Assembly (NCBI GenBank): GCA_017992005.1
Contig: JAGOPO010000004.1
Coordinates: 1 to 53,942, forward strand
Length of the DNA stretch: 53,942 nucleotides
Reading direction: 5' to 3'
DNA from: Minisyncoccota bacterium
GTDB lineage: Bacteria > Patescibacteriota > Minisyncoccia > 2-02-FULL-40-12 > GWA2-44-9
Shown here piece after piece: positions 16,101 through 25,016 of this stretch. Position numbers and translations under genes: made by a program. The notes under the pieces are model-generated. The model worked only from the letters and a program-made list of their open reading frames with translations, ran no database searches and was not told the DNA's origin. Numbering within the stretch: the first letter of the stretch is position 1; each line of letters begins with the position of its first letter.

Positions 16101-17854
16101 GGTGAGAGTGTGAATGTGGAGCGGCTCCAGTCGCTTGAGATGACGAGCGTCCCGGTAAACGCTTGATAATTCGGGTGGGAAATGGTCACGGTGTAGCTGC
16201 CAAGAGCGAGGCCGTTGAAGTAGACTTGCCCAAGGGGAACGCAGTCAGAAGAAAATTCCAGCGATACATCATCGAGCTGAGGTGATTGATTGACGTCAGT
16301 AGTGTCCATGGCGACGCGGTAGCGTAGATAGCGGGACCCACGAAGACTTTCAGGCATGAGTTGCCCGGGTGTCGAGAAAAACGTACCAGGTGTTCCATCG
16401 GGGCCGACCCAATTCCATGTCGCGTTATCAGAGTTGCCCGCGATTTGTAGCTGCAACGCTCCTGTGCCTACGGTCGGAGGCTGAACTATGGGAGACCAGC
16501 GTAGAACCCCGAGTGATGTGCTGGAGGTGCCAAGGTCTATCGTGTTCGAAATGAGCCACTCATTGCTGGCGCTCGCGTACGATCCCGCAATCATACCCAG
16601 TGTGAGCGATCCAGGCGTTGCCGTGCTCATCAGTGTGCTTTTGCTGGTGAACTCATTGCTTGCCCAGGTTGTTTGTGTGGACGGATAGTAGCTCGTGGTG
16701 CGTGATTGATCATAGGATGTGTCTGTGACTCGCACCGTTGCACCCGAGATGGGAGTGCCCGATTGATCGACGACTGATAGCGTTGTGCTATTGCTTGATT
16801 TATCAGCGAGCATCCACGAGAGAGTTTTTGACTCACTCGGTGCGAGTGAGAACGAGAGCGACGAGACGGTGGCAGCGAGGTCATAGGCTGTATCAGTTGC
16901 GCGAATCGAATAGAAATCCCATTCGAGGTCTTGGTTCACATACGACCCATTGGTATCTGTGGCGAGCGCTACGGAATATTTAGGCACGTCCGGTTTCGTG
17001 CCGATGAGCTTTGCTCCGGTCATAAGAAAATCAAAAGAGGGCACATTTTGACAATATGCTGTGCGGGCTTGAACGCGTAGTGACCCAAGTGCATCGATGG
17101 CAAGAGTTGAGATAGTAAGCTGTTGATTTGCGACCGTGGCGTCCGGCTTTACCGGATTCGCGGGTGCGCCTATGGGATATGTCTGATCGGTGCTGTAGCC
17201 GGTTTTTGACGCCACCAGGTGATAGCCTGAAGAGCTCGTAGCTATTCCGACGAGTTGCAGGATGCCATTCGTATTCGTCGTGTCAGTGAGATCGATAGCG
17301 GGCGTCACCTTGTTATTCGTAACCCGGACAGTCACGCCGCTCATTGGAATACCCGACGCATCGAGCACGCGAACAAATAGGTTGCCATTTTTGCTGGCAC
17401 TCTCGAGATTCTTTGGGGCTACATAGGTTGCCATGGTGAGCTCGCGATAGCGAGTGCAACTATCGCAGGTAACTTGGAATTCAACGAGCTTATAATCAGC
17501 TGGGGCGGTATCGTTGGGCGTTCCACCCAGAGTTCCGTCGAAGGAGTCGTCAATATTGCGAACGTACGTGTGGAACGTGTAGGTCGTTGTACCGAGTGTG
17601 ACGGATGTTACCTGGGGGATGAGACCCGCGGGAGCTCCGCCAATGACACCGATATCTTCGTAGCGCATATTTCGAACTGATTCGACGTTTGATTCCATGA
17701 TGCTTAACGCCGCGTTGTTGTACTGCGCCGCCTGAACGATATCGAGGATATTGGAATACGAAAAATACACAGCAGTGCTCACGATAGAAAGAATCGCGAT
17801 TCCGATTAACGTCTCAAGGACGGTGAACCCCCGTTGTCCCGTTCGTTGTTCCAT
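16097..17854 (-). CDS. Giant prepilin with carboxypeptidase-regulatory-like domains, 585 aa
   Basis: N-terminus has a perfect class III signal: QRG before FTVLE, hydrophobic helix 15-33. The rest is unusually long for a pilin. After about 130 pilin-like residues come Ig-like carboxypeptidase-regulatory folds (about 160-225, a GNLFVRVLDASGIPMSGVTV stretch, and again near 350-400, SVVDQSGTPISGATVRV). A beta-sandwich (about 430-535) and a final short repeat of the regulatory type (PLGQVYFNGLALGSYTV) end the protein. It probably displays adhesive domains at the pilus tip. It overlaps the next gene by four bases and lies one base after the PilC gene. Confidence 0.82.
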   Translation of the reverse strand: MEQRTGQRGFTVLETLIGIAILSIVSTAVYFSYSNILDIVQAAQYNNAALSIMESNVESVRNMRYEDIGVIGGAPAGLIPQVTSVTLGTTTYTFHTYVRNIDDSFDGTLGGTPNDTAPADYKLVEFQVTCDSCTRYRELTMATYVAPKNLESASKNGNLFVRVLDASGIPMSGVTVRVTNNKVTPAIDLTDTTNTNGILQLVGIATSSSGYHLVASKTGYSTDQTYPIGAPANPVKPDATVANQQLTISTLAIDALGSLRVQARTAYCQNVPSFDFLMTGAKLIGTKPDVPKYSVALATDTNGSYVNQDLEWDFYSIRATDTAYDLAATVSSLSFSLAPSESKTLSWMLADKSSNSTTLSVVDQSGTPISGATVRVTDTSYDQSRTTSYYPSTQTTWASNEFTSKSTLMSTATPGSLTLGMIAGSYASASNEWLISNTIDLGTSSTSLGVLRWSPIVQPPTVGTGALQLQIAGNSDNATWNWVGPDGTPGTFFSTPGQLMPESLRGSRYLRYRVAMDTTDVNQSPQLDDVSLEFSSDCVPLGQVYFNGLALGSYTVTISHPNYQAFTGTLVISSDWSRSTFTLSP

Positions 17855-17855
17855 A

Positions 17856-18932
17856 TTAGCGACCTAGTGTTTGCGTGACCGAATAAATTGGTGTGATGAT
17901 CGATATGGCGACGAACATGACAATGCCTCCCATTGCCAGCAGCATCGCCGGCTCCAATACGTTGCTCATGCTCTTTGTCGAATTGTCCATTTCGCTTTCA
18001 TAGAAGTCCGCTAAGAACACGAGAGTCTCGTCGAGCTTTCCCGTGTTTTCACCAACTGCGGCCATCTGGCTAAACGTAGGAGGGAAGAGTCGCTCGTTGA
18101 GAATCATCGATTTACTCATGGGTTCTCCTCGCTGTACTGCTTGCGCAATGACCCGTAGTTCATTCTGATATACGAGATTCGTTAGTGTGTCGGAGGTGAT
18201 TTCCAATGCCTGAACGATCTTCACTCCACCACGGAGGAGGAGATTGAGCGTGCGAGAGATGCTAATAATATTGACATCGATCGACATGCGATTTACAAAG
18301 GGTGTTGCAAGTATGATCCGATGCCAGACAAGACGAATCGCGCCGATGCGTAACAGGAGGGTCGCAAGCACGATTCCGCCAATAACAACTCCGAAGAGGA
18401 GGAGTCCATTGGAAATCATAAATTCCGATATGGAAATGAAAATACGAGTAGAAAGAGGGAGTGTTGTGTTGAGACTTCGAAGAACGGGAAGAATTTTTGG
18501 GAAGATGACGAACGAAAGAATTCCTGATATGCCAAACGTGGCAAAGAGAATGACGAGAGGATACGCCATGGCGCCACGAATTTTTTTCTGAAGCTCAGAT
18601 TTCTTGCCTAGCTCGGTGGCGAGGTAGGCAAAATTTTCCGAAAGTGTTCCTGATGATTCTCCAACGCGAATAAGATTGATAAAGAATTCACCGAACACAT
18701 TCTTATAGCGCTGCATACCGACAGATAAGTTCTGGCCATTGCGAACATCTTCGATGAGATGGTCGACCATTGAGATAAATGGTTTAGATTTTGTTTGCTT
18801 CTTGAGAATTTCGAGGGCATCGAGTATTTGCATACCGGAGCGGGTCATCATTTCCATATGACGCGCAAACAGCATCTTGTCTTTCAATGACAAGCGAAAT
18901 CCCAATGAGCTGAGTGAGTCAAACCATTTCAT
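17856..18932 (-). CDS. pilC: PilC/GspF inner-membrane platform protein, 358 aa
   Basis: Two T2SSF domains each with membrane helices. Visible marks are the FARHMEMMTRSGMQILDALEIL start, the GQNLSVGMQRY and ESSGTLSENFAYLA motif of the first domain, and the repeated GENTGKLDETLVFLADFYE of the second, then a terminal helix. This protein is the membrane platform on which the PilB ATPase acts to assemble pilin. A -10 TACAAT at 18942-18947 would start an mRNA about three bases before the ATG. Normal length is about 400; here the N-terminal cytoplasmic tail is short. Confidence 0.93.
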   Translation of the reverse strand: MKWFDSLSSLGFRLSLKDKMLFARHMEMMTRSGMQILDALEILKKQTKSKPFISMVDHLIEDVRNGQNLSVGMQRYKNVFGEFFINLIRVGESSGTLSENFAYLATELGKKSELQKKIRGAMAYPLVILFATFGISGILSFVIFPKILPVLRSLNTTLPLSTRIFISISEFMISNGLLLFGVVIGGIVLATLLLRIGAIRLVWHRIILATPFVNRMSIDVNIISISRTLNLLLRGGVKIVQALEITSDTLTNLVYQNELRVIAQAVQRGEPMSKSMILNERLFPPTFSQMAAVGENTGKLDETLVFLADFYESEMDNSTKSMSNVLEPAMLLAMGGIVMFVAISIITPIYSVTQTLGR

Positions 18933-18955
18933 ATCCCCCCGATTGTAGTTATGGT

Positions 18956-20686
18956 TTATTCATGAATAACGCGGAGCAGTTCTTCGATAGTTGTGCGACC
19001 TTCAACCGCTTTCTTGAACCCATCTTCCAGGAGGGTGGTCATTCCATTTTTGACTGCAATCTTTTTAATTTCGCCAGCGTCCGCTCGTCTCATGAGCGCC
19101 TCACGAATGAAGTCGCTCATCTCTAGTATCTCATAGATACCCATGCGTCCGCGATAGCCTGTTTGCCCGCACGCATCGCAACCTTTGCCCTGAAAGTAAT
19201 CGTGGTGATCTCCTAGAATTGATTCCGGTATGTTTTCTTTGAGAGCATTAAATTCACCCTCCGTGATCCGCCGGGGCACCTTGCACTCATTGCAAATCAT
19301 ACGAACCAAACGTTGTCCGACGGCAACATTGACCGTTGACGCCACGAGAAATGGCTCGATGCCCATATCAAGCAAGCGGGGAAGTGTTGTTGCCGCGTCG
19401 TTCGTGTGGATGGTGCTTAAGAGCTTGTGTCCCGTGAGCGCGGCATTGATTGCAATCGATGCGGTTTCTTCATCGCGAATCTCTCCAACCATAATGATGT
19501 TCGGGTCTTGTCGAAGGATAGATCGAAGACCGGTGGCAAAGGTGAGGCCTGTACGGGTGTTGACCTGTATTTGATCGACACCCTCGAGTGAGTACTCAAT
19601 CGGATCTTCGATGGTGATGACGGAGACTTCTCGCGTGTTGAGCTCTCGTAGAATGGTGTAGAGCGTGGTGGTTTTTCCGGATCCCGTAGGTCCTGTAGCG
19701 AGGATCATTCCGTAGGGCGTTTTGACGGCCTTGCGGATACGAGCACGATCAAAATCAGTAAAGGCTAAATTATCAAGCGAGCTGATTGATGTTTGTTCTG
19801 CGAGTAAACGCAAGACTCCATTTTCCCCGTAATATGTCGGGATAATACTGACGCGTACGTCGAACTGCTTTTGAAGATCGGGGATCGTCATTTGGAAGCG
19901 TCCATCTTGGGCTGCTTGGTGTTCATCGGTGCGCATGCCGCCTAATACTTTGATGCGCGAAATAATGCCGGCGTGCAGCGCTTTGGGGAACGTGAATTCG
20001 TCGCTCAGGATTCCATCGATACGCATACGAGCAACGAGAGTCTCTTCAAACGGCTCAAGGTGAACGTCTGACGCTCTGGCTAGAAACGCAAATATCATCA
20101 TGTCGTCGACGAGTGTGATGATGGATATTTCCGCTTCGGGAAGTTTTAACATGGTCGCCACTTCCGTTTTGATAGTTGCGGCGCGCGCGACATACTGCGA
20201 GCCTTCGTTGCCTGACTCCGCTATTACTGCGCGTACTTTCGGAGTCACCGTCTTCAGCTCTTTTTCGCCTGGCGCGATGATCTTGGTTGATTTTTGTAAA
20301 ACTCCGGTGATGAGCTCGACGACTTTCAGAACGATAGCATCGGCGTTTGCATCTGCTTTTACGAGGTATTCCGCAAAGCCTATTTTTTCCAGCTTTTCGA
20401 TATCGCCTTGATCTTTTGTGGTGAAGAGCGTGAGGACGGGTACGTGTTCGAGGGACTGGATGCCTCGGAGTGCAGTCAGTGTTGCAAAGCCGTCCATGTC
20501 GCCGGAGAGGGGGATATCGACGAGTATTAGCGCTGGTGCTTTCTTGAGCGCTTCATCGACGCCGATGTTCCCATTTTGAGCGTGGATTGCCGCAAAGCCT
20601 TGGTGTTCCAGCTTCTCGCGCAATAATTGCGCCATAAAGAAGTTATCTTCGATGATAAGAACAGTTTTTGCGCCATCGCTAGGCAT
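18956..20686 (-). CDS. pilB: PilB/GspE assembly ATPase fused to an N-terminal receiver domain, 576 aa
   Basis: Residues 5-125 form a response-regulator receiver: acidic pair E13/D14, phosphorylatable Asp57 in LILVDIPLSGDMDG, T89 and K110 in the expected places. A linker is followed by the PilB core: a Walker A GPTGSGKTT, the IEDPIEY Asp box, DPNIIMVGEIRDEETA as Walker B, and a CxxC...CxxC zinc site (CNECKVPR and CDACGQTG). Powers pilin polymerisation in the cytoplasm. The usual N-terminal MshEN-like domain is replaced by the receiver, so pilus extension may be gated by phosphorylation. Overlaps the upstream response-regulator gene by eight bases. Confidence 0.92.
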   Translation of the reverse strand: MPSDGAKTVLIIEDNFFMAQLLREKLEHQGFAAIHAQNGNIGVDEALKKAPALILVDIPLSGDMDGFATLTALRGIQSLEHVPVLTLFTTKDQGDIEKLEKIGFAEYLVKADANADAIVLKVVELITGVLQKSTKIIAPGEKELKTVTPKVRAVIAESGNEGSQYVARAATIKTEVATMLKLPEAEISIITLVDDMMIFAFLARASDVHLEPFEETLVARMRIDGILSDEFTFPKALHAGIISRIKVLGGMRTDEHQAAQDGRFQMTIPDLQKQFDVRVSIIPTYYGENGVLRLLAEQTSISSLDNLAFTDFDRARIRKAVKTPYGMILATGPTGSGKTTTLYTILRELNTREVSVITIEDPIEYSLEGVDQIQVNTRTGLTFATGLRSILRQDPNIIMVGEIRDEETASIAINAALTGHKLLSTIHTNDAATTLPRLLDMGIEPFLVASTVNVAVGQRLVRMICNECKVPRRITEGEFNALKENIPESILGDHHDYFQGKGCDACGQTGYRGRMGIYEILEMSDFIREALMRRADAGEIKKIAVKNGMTTLLEDGFKKAVEGRTTIEELLRVIHE

Positions 20687-21074
20687 GAACGAGAGATGTT
20701 ATCTTCTCGATGATCTTGGATATATCCTCCGACTTTTTCATGTAATCTACGGCGCCGAGTTCTTTTGCGAATTTCTGATCAAGCCACGCGTTGAGTTCGT
20801 TTTCTTCTCCGAAGTTACTTAAGAATATAATTTGAATATCCTTAATCGCATCGTCTTTCTTTATTGCAGTTACTGTCTCTGTGCCTGACATGACCGGCAT
20901 CCCCACGTCCATAACGATAAGTGCCGGCTTTTCCTTTTTGCAAAAATCGATCGCCTCCTGTCCATTCGTTGCTTCGGATACTCGGAAGCCAGCAGCCTCG
21001 AGTTTTATGTGGAGAATATTCCGAATGCTCGCGTCGTCGTCGGTAACGAGAATGAGTGGTTTTGCGTTGTCCAT
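20679..21074 (-). CDS. Stand-alone response regulator receiver, 131 aa
   Basis: A CheY-like single receiver domain: acidic triplet D12-D14, phosphorylation site Asp56 in LIVMDVGMPVMSG, a Ser in IIFLSNF, and Lys in DYMKKSED. No output domain. Encoded immediately before the receiver-PilB fusion and after a histidine kinase, so it could relay phosphate to the ATPase. An extended -10 TGGTATACT (21082-21087) puts +1 one base before the ATG, so the message should be leaderless. Confidence 0.92.
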   Translation of the reverse strand: MDNAKPLILVTDDDASIRNILHIKLEAAGFRVSEATNGQEAIDFCKKEKPALIVMDVGMPVMSGTETVTAIKKDDAIKDIQIIFLSNFGEENELNAWLDQKFAKELGAVDYMKKSEDISKIIEKITSLVHA

Positions 21075-21081
21075 ACCCCCA

Positions 21082-21090
21082 AGTATACCA
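21082..21090 (-). promoter_or_regulatory. Extended -10 (TGGTATACT) of the response-regulator/pilB operon
   Basis: Located on the minus strand; predicted +1 at about 21075, next to the ATG at 21074. Confidence 0.6.
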
Positions 21091-21112
21091 TAGTAATAAT
21101 GACGAATTCCAG

Positions 21113-22771
21113 CTAGAGCGTTGGCAGTTCAATCGTGAAGCTGCTGCCCTTTCCTTTGCCCGGAGACGAGGCGAGGATGCTTCCCTGGTGGGCGTCCATC
21201 ATCTGCTTGGCGATGTAGAGGCCAAGCCCTGTGCCTTCAATTGTTTTTGCTTCTTTCTTATCGCGAACAAATTGCTCAAAGAGTGAGCTAATTACGGTCG
21301 GGTCTATTCCATGGCCAGTATCCGTCACCACGATGCGAATCCTTTTTTCCGCCGTGTTGTTTATGAAAATCTGAACGCTGCCATGGTCGGTGTATTTGAT
21401 GGCATTATCGACGAGATTTTGAACGACTTGCGAGAATTTTTGTCGGTCAACTGAGCAGAGTGATTGCGACGCATGATTCACGAATGTGAGCTCGAGGCCC
21501 TTATGGGAGGCGAGCGGTCGAATGTCTTCTACGATGCGCGATGTGAGCTCGGCGATATCGGTGGGCTCAAATGAGTATTCCATTTTTCCCTCCTCGAGCT
21601 TTCGGAGGTTGAGGAATTCCGAAACGAGCTCGAGCATGCGCTGTGATGACTCTTCAATCCCATGTGCAATTTCGAGTGCTTTCTCTGGGAGTTGCCCCAC
21701 GGTACCGTCACGTAAGAGTTGGGCTTGCCACTTGATTGCTGTCAGTGGCGTCCGAAGTTGATGCGAGGCAAATGACAAGAATTGAGATTTAAGCGTGTCT
21801 AGTTGCGTAAGCTTCGCATTCGCTTTCTGGAGGTCGTCAGACAGCGCTCGAAGTCTTTCGCGCTGGTTGACCTCGCGGACAATGGACTTGATGAGCATGA
21901 TGCTAAATGCCAACACAGCCGAGAACACACCCACGCGCAATATAAGAGTTCCGAGATCTTTTGCGATGACTAGTTCGATCATATTGAGAATGACCAAGAC
22001 GAGCGCGATCATTTCGGTTGCAAGTACCTTTGTTTCCAGGAATCGATATTTGCGAATCGCATGTGCGGTCAAGAGGACGAAGGGAAGAAAGAAGATAGGA
22101 ACAAGCGGTATGAATCTCAGTATGTTGAATACCAGCGGCAGGAGCACATTACAGACAAGAATGAGTAAAAACGTCATAGAAGCACCCGCGAGAATGACGC
22201 GCGCCTGCTTTCGTTGAATCTCTTCACCCGCGAACGTTTTTTTGAGAAGTTCGGCGAGACCTGCTAACACGAATGCGCCCGCCACGGCTCCAAAAAACGG
22301 GATAGCAGGACCGCGTACTGGATTGGTTACCGAGCCTACCTGAGAGACGACTTGGATCGAGCTAAACACATATGGCGTAAGTGTGAGTGCACTCGTCGCT
22401 AGCGCGATGGGAAACGCACCGAGCGTGATCCATCGTGGCAGTGCGGCTTGCTGACGGGGAAATACAAAAAATAAATAGAAAAAAGATGCAGCGTGCCAGA
22501 CGGCTGAAAACATCGTGATCCGCAACAGCCATAGCACCTGCCAGGGGTCCGTTATTTGGTAACTTGCAAAATTGGCGGAACCATACGCAACGGTCATGAG
22601 CGAGAACATGAGAAATGCTCGATTCGTTGCACTCTTCGGATTGTTGAAGTACACGATAAATCCCAGCGTGAGGAGTGCCGCGACGGCGATGAGAATCGCG
22701 ACAAGATCGAGATTGCCTAATCCACTAGTAAGCGAGCTTCCAATAAGTCCGAGTGACATCGGTGTGGTCAT
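21113..22771 (-). CDS. Membrane histidine kinase with multi-helix sensor, 552 aa
   Basis: Residues 1-300 hold about eight hydrophobic helices, a 7TM-like sensor rather than a periplasmic loop. A short coiled region (296-325) leads to the HisKA domain, with phospho-acceptor His337 in FASHQLRTPLTAIKW. The ATPase domain follows with NLVDNAIKYT (N box), DTGHGIDP (G1), EGTGLGLYIAKQ (G2) and a GKGSSFTIELP end. The start forms an ATGA overlap with the stop of the nitroreductase gene, so the kinase is translationally coupled to it. Probably phosphorylates the downstream receiver and/or the PilB receiver domain. The signal is unknown; membrane-embedded sensing suggests a lipid-soluble or membrane cue. 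Confidence 0.93.
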   Translation of the reverse strand: MTTPMSLGLIGSSLTSGLGNLDLVAILIAVAALLTLGFIVYFNNPKSATNRAFLMFSLMTVAYGSANFASYQITDPWQVLWLLRITMFSAVWHAASFFYLFFVFPRQQAALPRWITLGAFPIALATSALTLTPYVFSSIQVVSQVGSVTNPVRGPAIPFFGAVAGAFVLAGLAELLKKTFAGEEIQRKQARVILAGASMTFLLILVCNVLLPLVFNILRFIPLVPIFFLPFVLLTAHAIRKYRFLETKVLATEMIALVLVILNMIELVIAKDLGTLILRVGVFSAVLAFSIMLIKSIVREVNQRERLRALSDDLQKANAKLTQLDTLKSQFLSFASHQLRTPLTAIKWQAQLLRDGTVGQLPEKALEIAHGIEESSQRMLELVSEFLNLRKLEEGKMEYSFEPTDIAELTSRIVEDIRPLASHKGLELTFVNHASQSLCSVDRQKFSQVVQNLVDNAIKYTDHGSVQIFINNTAEKRIRIVVTDTGHGIDPTVISSLFEQFVRDKKEAKTIEGTGLGLYIAKQMMDAHQGSILASSPGKGKGSSFTIELPTL

Positions 22772-23802
22772 GTGATTGTAGGTGCTGCTCGGGGCGTGCG
22801 AGCGCTTGGCTTAGGGCTCATACCAACTCGAAGAAAGAAGGCGATCTCTGCATGGGGAGCTCCAACAAGGTGCTGCATATCAGTGTAGTGCTGTTCGATG
22901 AAGCGCGCGTGCTTTGGTGAAAGGCTTGGCGTGCGTGCGCGGACTGCATTCATAAGGAGCGGGATTCCTGTGAGGATTTGTGCACTCAGTCCAAGGTCAG
23001 TGGCGGTTAGCCAGAGGCGTTGCAGTGCTCGTCCACTGTGAAGATAGTCGCGCGCAGATCGCTCAGCAATTGTAATGCAGGCGAGTGCTGCTCCCGAAGC
23101 ATAGATTGGGGCGTTTCCGAAAGCGATTGCATTCGCAAATCCGAGAGACGTTAAGGTGGCCATGATTGGCCAATGTCGGAACGCTGGCCATATGCCATAA
23201 ATGGGTGCGGGGAGCTCGAGTGACGCTGGATGAAATCCAATGGGATTTGCTGCTGCCGCATGTGCAGTCCAGAGCATGTGATCGAAGAAGAACGTATGCA
23301 TTGCTCTATTTTCGAAGAGTACCTTCTCATTTGCCGCCAGCGAGGATGCAAGAAGTTTTCGGGTTAATCCGTCTTCGATGAGGAGTGTGTCGTTTCCTCC
23401 CGCTTCACGAAGCGCATTTCGTTGGTGCGGTGTTAAGGGCGTGGAGAGGTATGGCTTTCGATTCGAGCAACGCTCGGCAATAGCACTGGCAAGAGGATCA
23501 TGGCGAGTGGGTATCGACGAGAGTGTTATTCGTGCGGTGTGGAACTGATTGTGTGGCGTAGGAAATTCCGAAATGGTTGCCTGAACTCCCTGCGAGCGAG
23601 CCGCAATGGCGATATTCTCTAAGAGCGCTCCATGTGCGATGTAGGATGCAAAGTGACCGACGCCATAGAGCGACGTGTCTCGCTCGCTCAGGAGGTGCAC
23701 GTCAATGGTGTCGCGAGCAACTTCAAAGCGCCAAGGCTGGCAATTGTCTCCGGAAGGAGCGAGTACGGCCGCTGCGAGAATGTGTTCGATGGCGGTGCGC
23801 AT
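22768..23802 (-). CDS. Nitroreductase-family protein (Acg/MoeY-like), 344 aa
   Basis: An FMN-binding nitroreductase fold of the larger type. The N-terminal AAVLAPSGDNCQPWRF motif (residues 9-25) binds flavin phosphate in this family; AERCSNRKPY and a GSAAxACITIAERSA-like helix near 240 follow. Such proteins reduce nitro groups, quinones or double bonds; some are heterodimer or fusion partners of ThiF domains. The adjacent upstream gene is ThiF-like, matching that association. It has its own -10 (TATACT, 23815-23820) about six bases from the expected transcript start, and its stop overlaps the kinase start. Catalytic substrate unknown. Confidence 0.82.
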   Translation of the reverse strand: MRTAIEHILAAAVLAPSGDNCQPWRFEVARDTIDVHLLSERDTSLYGVGHFASYIAHGALLENIAIAARSQGVQATISEFPTPHNQFHTARITLSSIPTRHDPLASAIAERCSNRKPYLSTPLTPHQRNALREAGGNDTLLIEDGLTRKLLASSLAANEKVLFENRAMHTFFFDHMLWTAHAAAANPIGFHPASLELPAPIYGIWPAFRHWPIMATLTSLGFANAIAFGNAPIYASGAALACITIAERSARDYLHSGRALQRLWLTATDLGLSAQILTGIPLLMNAVRARTPSLSPKHARFIEQHYTDMQHLVGAPHAEIAFFLRVGMSPKPSARTPRAAPTIT

Positions 23803-23814
23803 GTGATGATTTAT

Positions 23815-23820
23815 AGTATA
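23815..23820 (-). promoter_or_regulatory. -10 element (TATACT) of the nitroreductase/kinase operon
   Basis: Predicted +1 near 23808, six bases before the ATG at 23802. Confidence 0.5.
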
Positions 23821-23870
23821 CCGCGAAATCATGCCAAAAAAAACGGACTCCTGGCTTCTGTGGGTATGCG

Positions 23871-25016
23871 TTATAGGCCGAGGTTCTTTGCAAAGGTGCG
23901 GGTATTTTTTGCGCGACGATTTTTTGCAGCGCCCGATGCGTGCCCATGTTCAAGCTTCTCATCCAGGGAAATAATCGAACGACCAGATGGAAGCGGAAGG
24001 CCAGCGGCGATGCGATGTACGCAGTATGCGGTGGCAGCTGCGCCCATGAGTGCGGTGCCACCGAGTTGAGGGACTGACACGAGGGTGTTGCCGATTTCTG
24101 GAAGAGACGATTGCATGCGAGGAGGAACATTTTCAGGGCCCATGAGGCGTGTGATTTCGCGAATGATTTGTAGTTTATTCATCGAGTGGAATCGCTCAAC
24201 GGAAGTCGCTCCAAGTCGACCCAGAAAGTAGGGCGTCTTCTTGAGGTCGTGGCGTTCCACGTCTACGACGCTCGTGTCTCCATTATCGGCAGTCGATACG
24301 AGTGCGACTTTATTGGCGCGTGCTTGCTCGCGAATGAGCTGTTTGATTGCCATTTGGTCCATCTCGTCGACCACAACATCAAGGCCTCGCATGAATGACG
24401 GTATGTTTTTTTCAGTAAGGCCATCTTGAAAGATGGTGATGTGTGCATATGGATTCATCTCCCAAATGCGACGAGCTACGATGGTTGTTTTTGGCGTGGC
24501 GAGTTCATGTACTCCCGCTAGTATGCGGTTGGTGTTGGAGAGCTCAAGTGAATCGAAGTCCGCAATTCGAATAGTTCGAGCACCACCCTGGAGGGCGAGG
24601 GTGAGGGCAATGCTACCACCAACAGATAGTCCCGCTACACCGACGACGCACCGATAGAACTGTTGCTGTTCCTTCGGTGTAATTAGATTTCCATTGCGAT
24701 TGGTTCGAACGAGAAAGAATTCTCGTTCAGGAAGAATATGCACGAGCGCTCGCTGCCAGGGAAGCCAGGCCCAGGTTCCTTGCTGCTCAAGCGTGGCGCG
24801 TCGCGTACTGCGAGCTACGTATGTCGCTATACGAGCTGCAAGCTCTGCTGGTGGCAGCCCAATGACTGCAGGGTTCTCGATTACGTACAGTTCAGCGAGC
24901 TGTTGCTCGTAGGTATCAATGACGCGCACCGATACATCGGAGCGCAGTTTCTTCAGTGCAGATTGATGCGCTGGCATGCGTGGCGTAAAGAGCGTTGGGT
25001 GGTCGACGGTGGTCAT
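23871..25016 (-). CDS. ThiF/E1-like adenylating protein, 381 aa
   Basis: Residues 75-120 show a TWAWLPWQRALVHIL segment and an RTNRN motif seen in stand-alone ThiF-like proteins often found next to or fused with nitroreductases. The adenylation domain follows: the nucleotide loop GVAGLSVGG (127-134), acidic strand IADFDSLELSN (151-161), then the conserved N-x2-R (N161, R164). No CxxC zinc pairs and no clear catalytic Cys, so it probably forms an acyl-adenylate rather than a thioester. It activates a carboxylate, perhaps on a small molecule or a peptide end. Start at 25016 because of the ATGA overlap with the upstream gene's stop. Confidence 0.85.
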   Translation of the reverse strand: MTTVDHPTLFTPRMPAHQSALKKLRSDVSVRVIDTYEQQLAELYVIENPAVIGLPPAELAARIATYVARSTRRATLEQQGTWAWLPWQRALVHILPEREFFLVRTNRNGNLITPKEQQQFYRCVVGVAGLSVGGSIALTLALQGGARTIRIADFDSLELSNTNRILAGVHELATPKTTIVARRIWEMNPYAHITIFQDGLTEKNIPSFMRGLDVVVDEMDQMAIKQLIREQARANKVALVSTADNGDTSVVDVERHDLKKTPYFLGRLGATSVERFHSMNKLQIIREITRLMGPENVPPRMQSSLPEIGNTLVSVPQLGGTALMGAAATAYCVHRIAAGLPLPSGRSIISLDEKLEHGHASGAAKNRRAKNTRTFAKNLGL

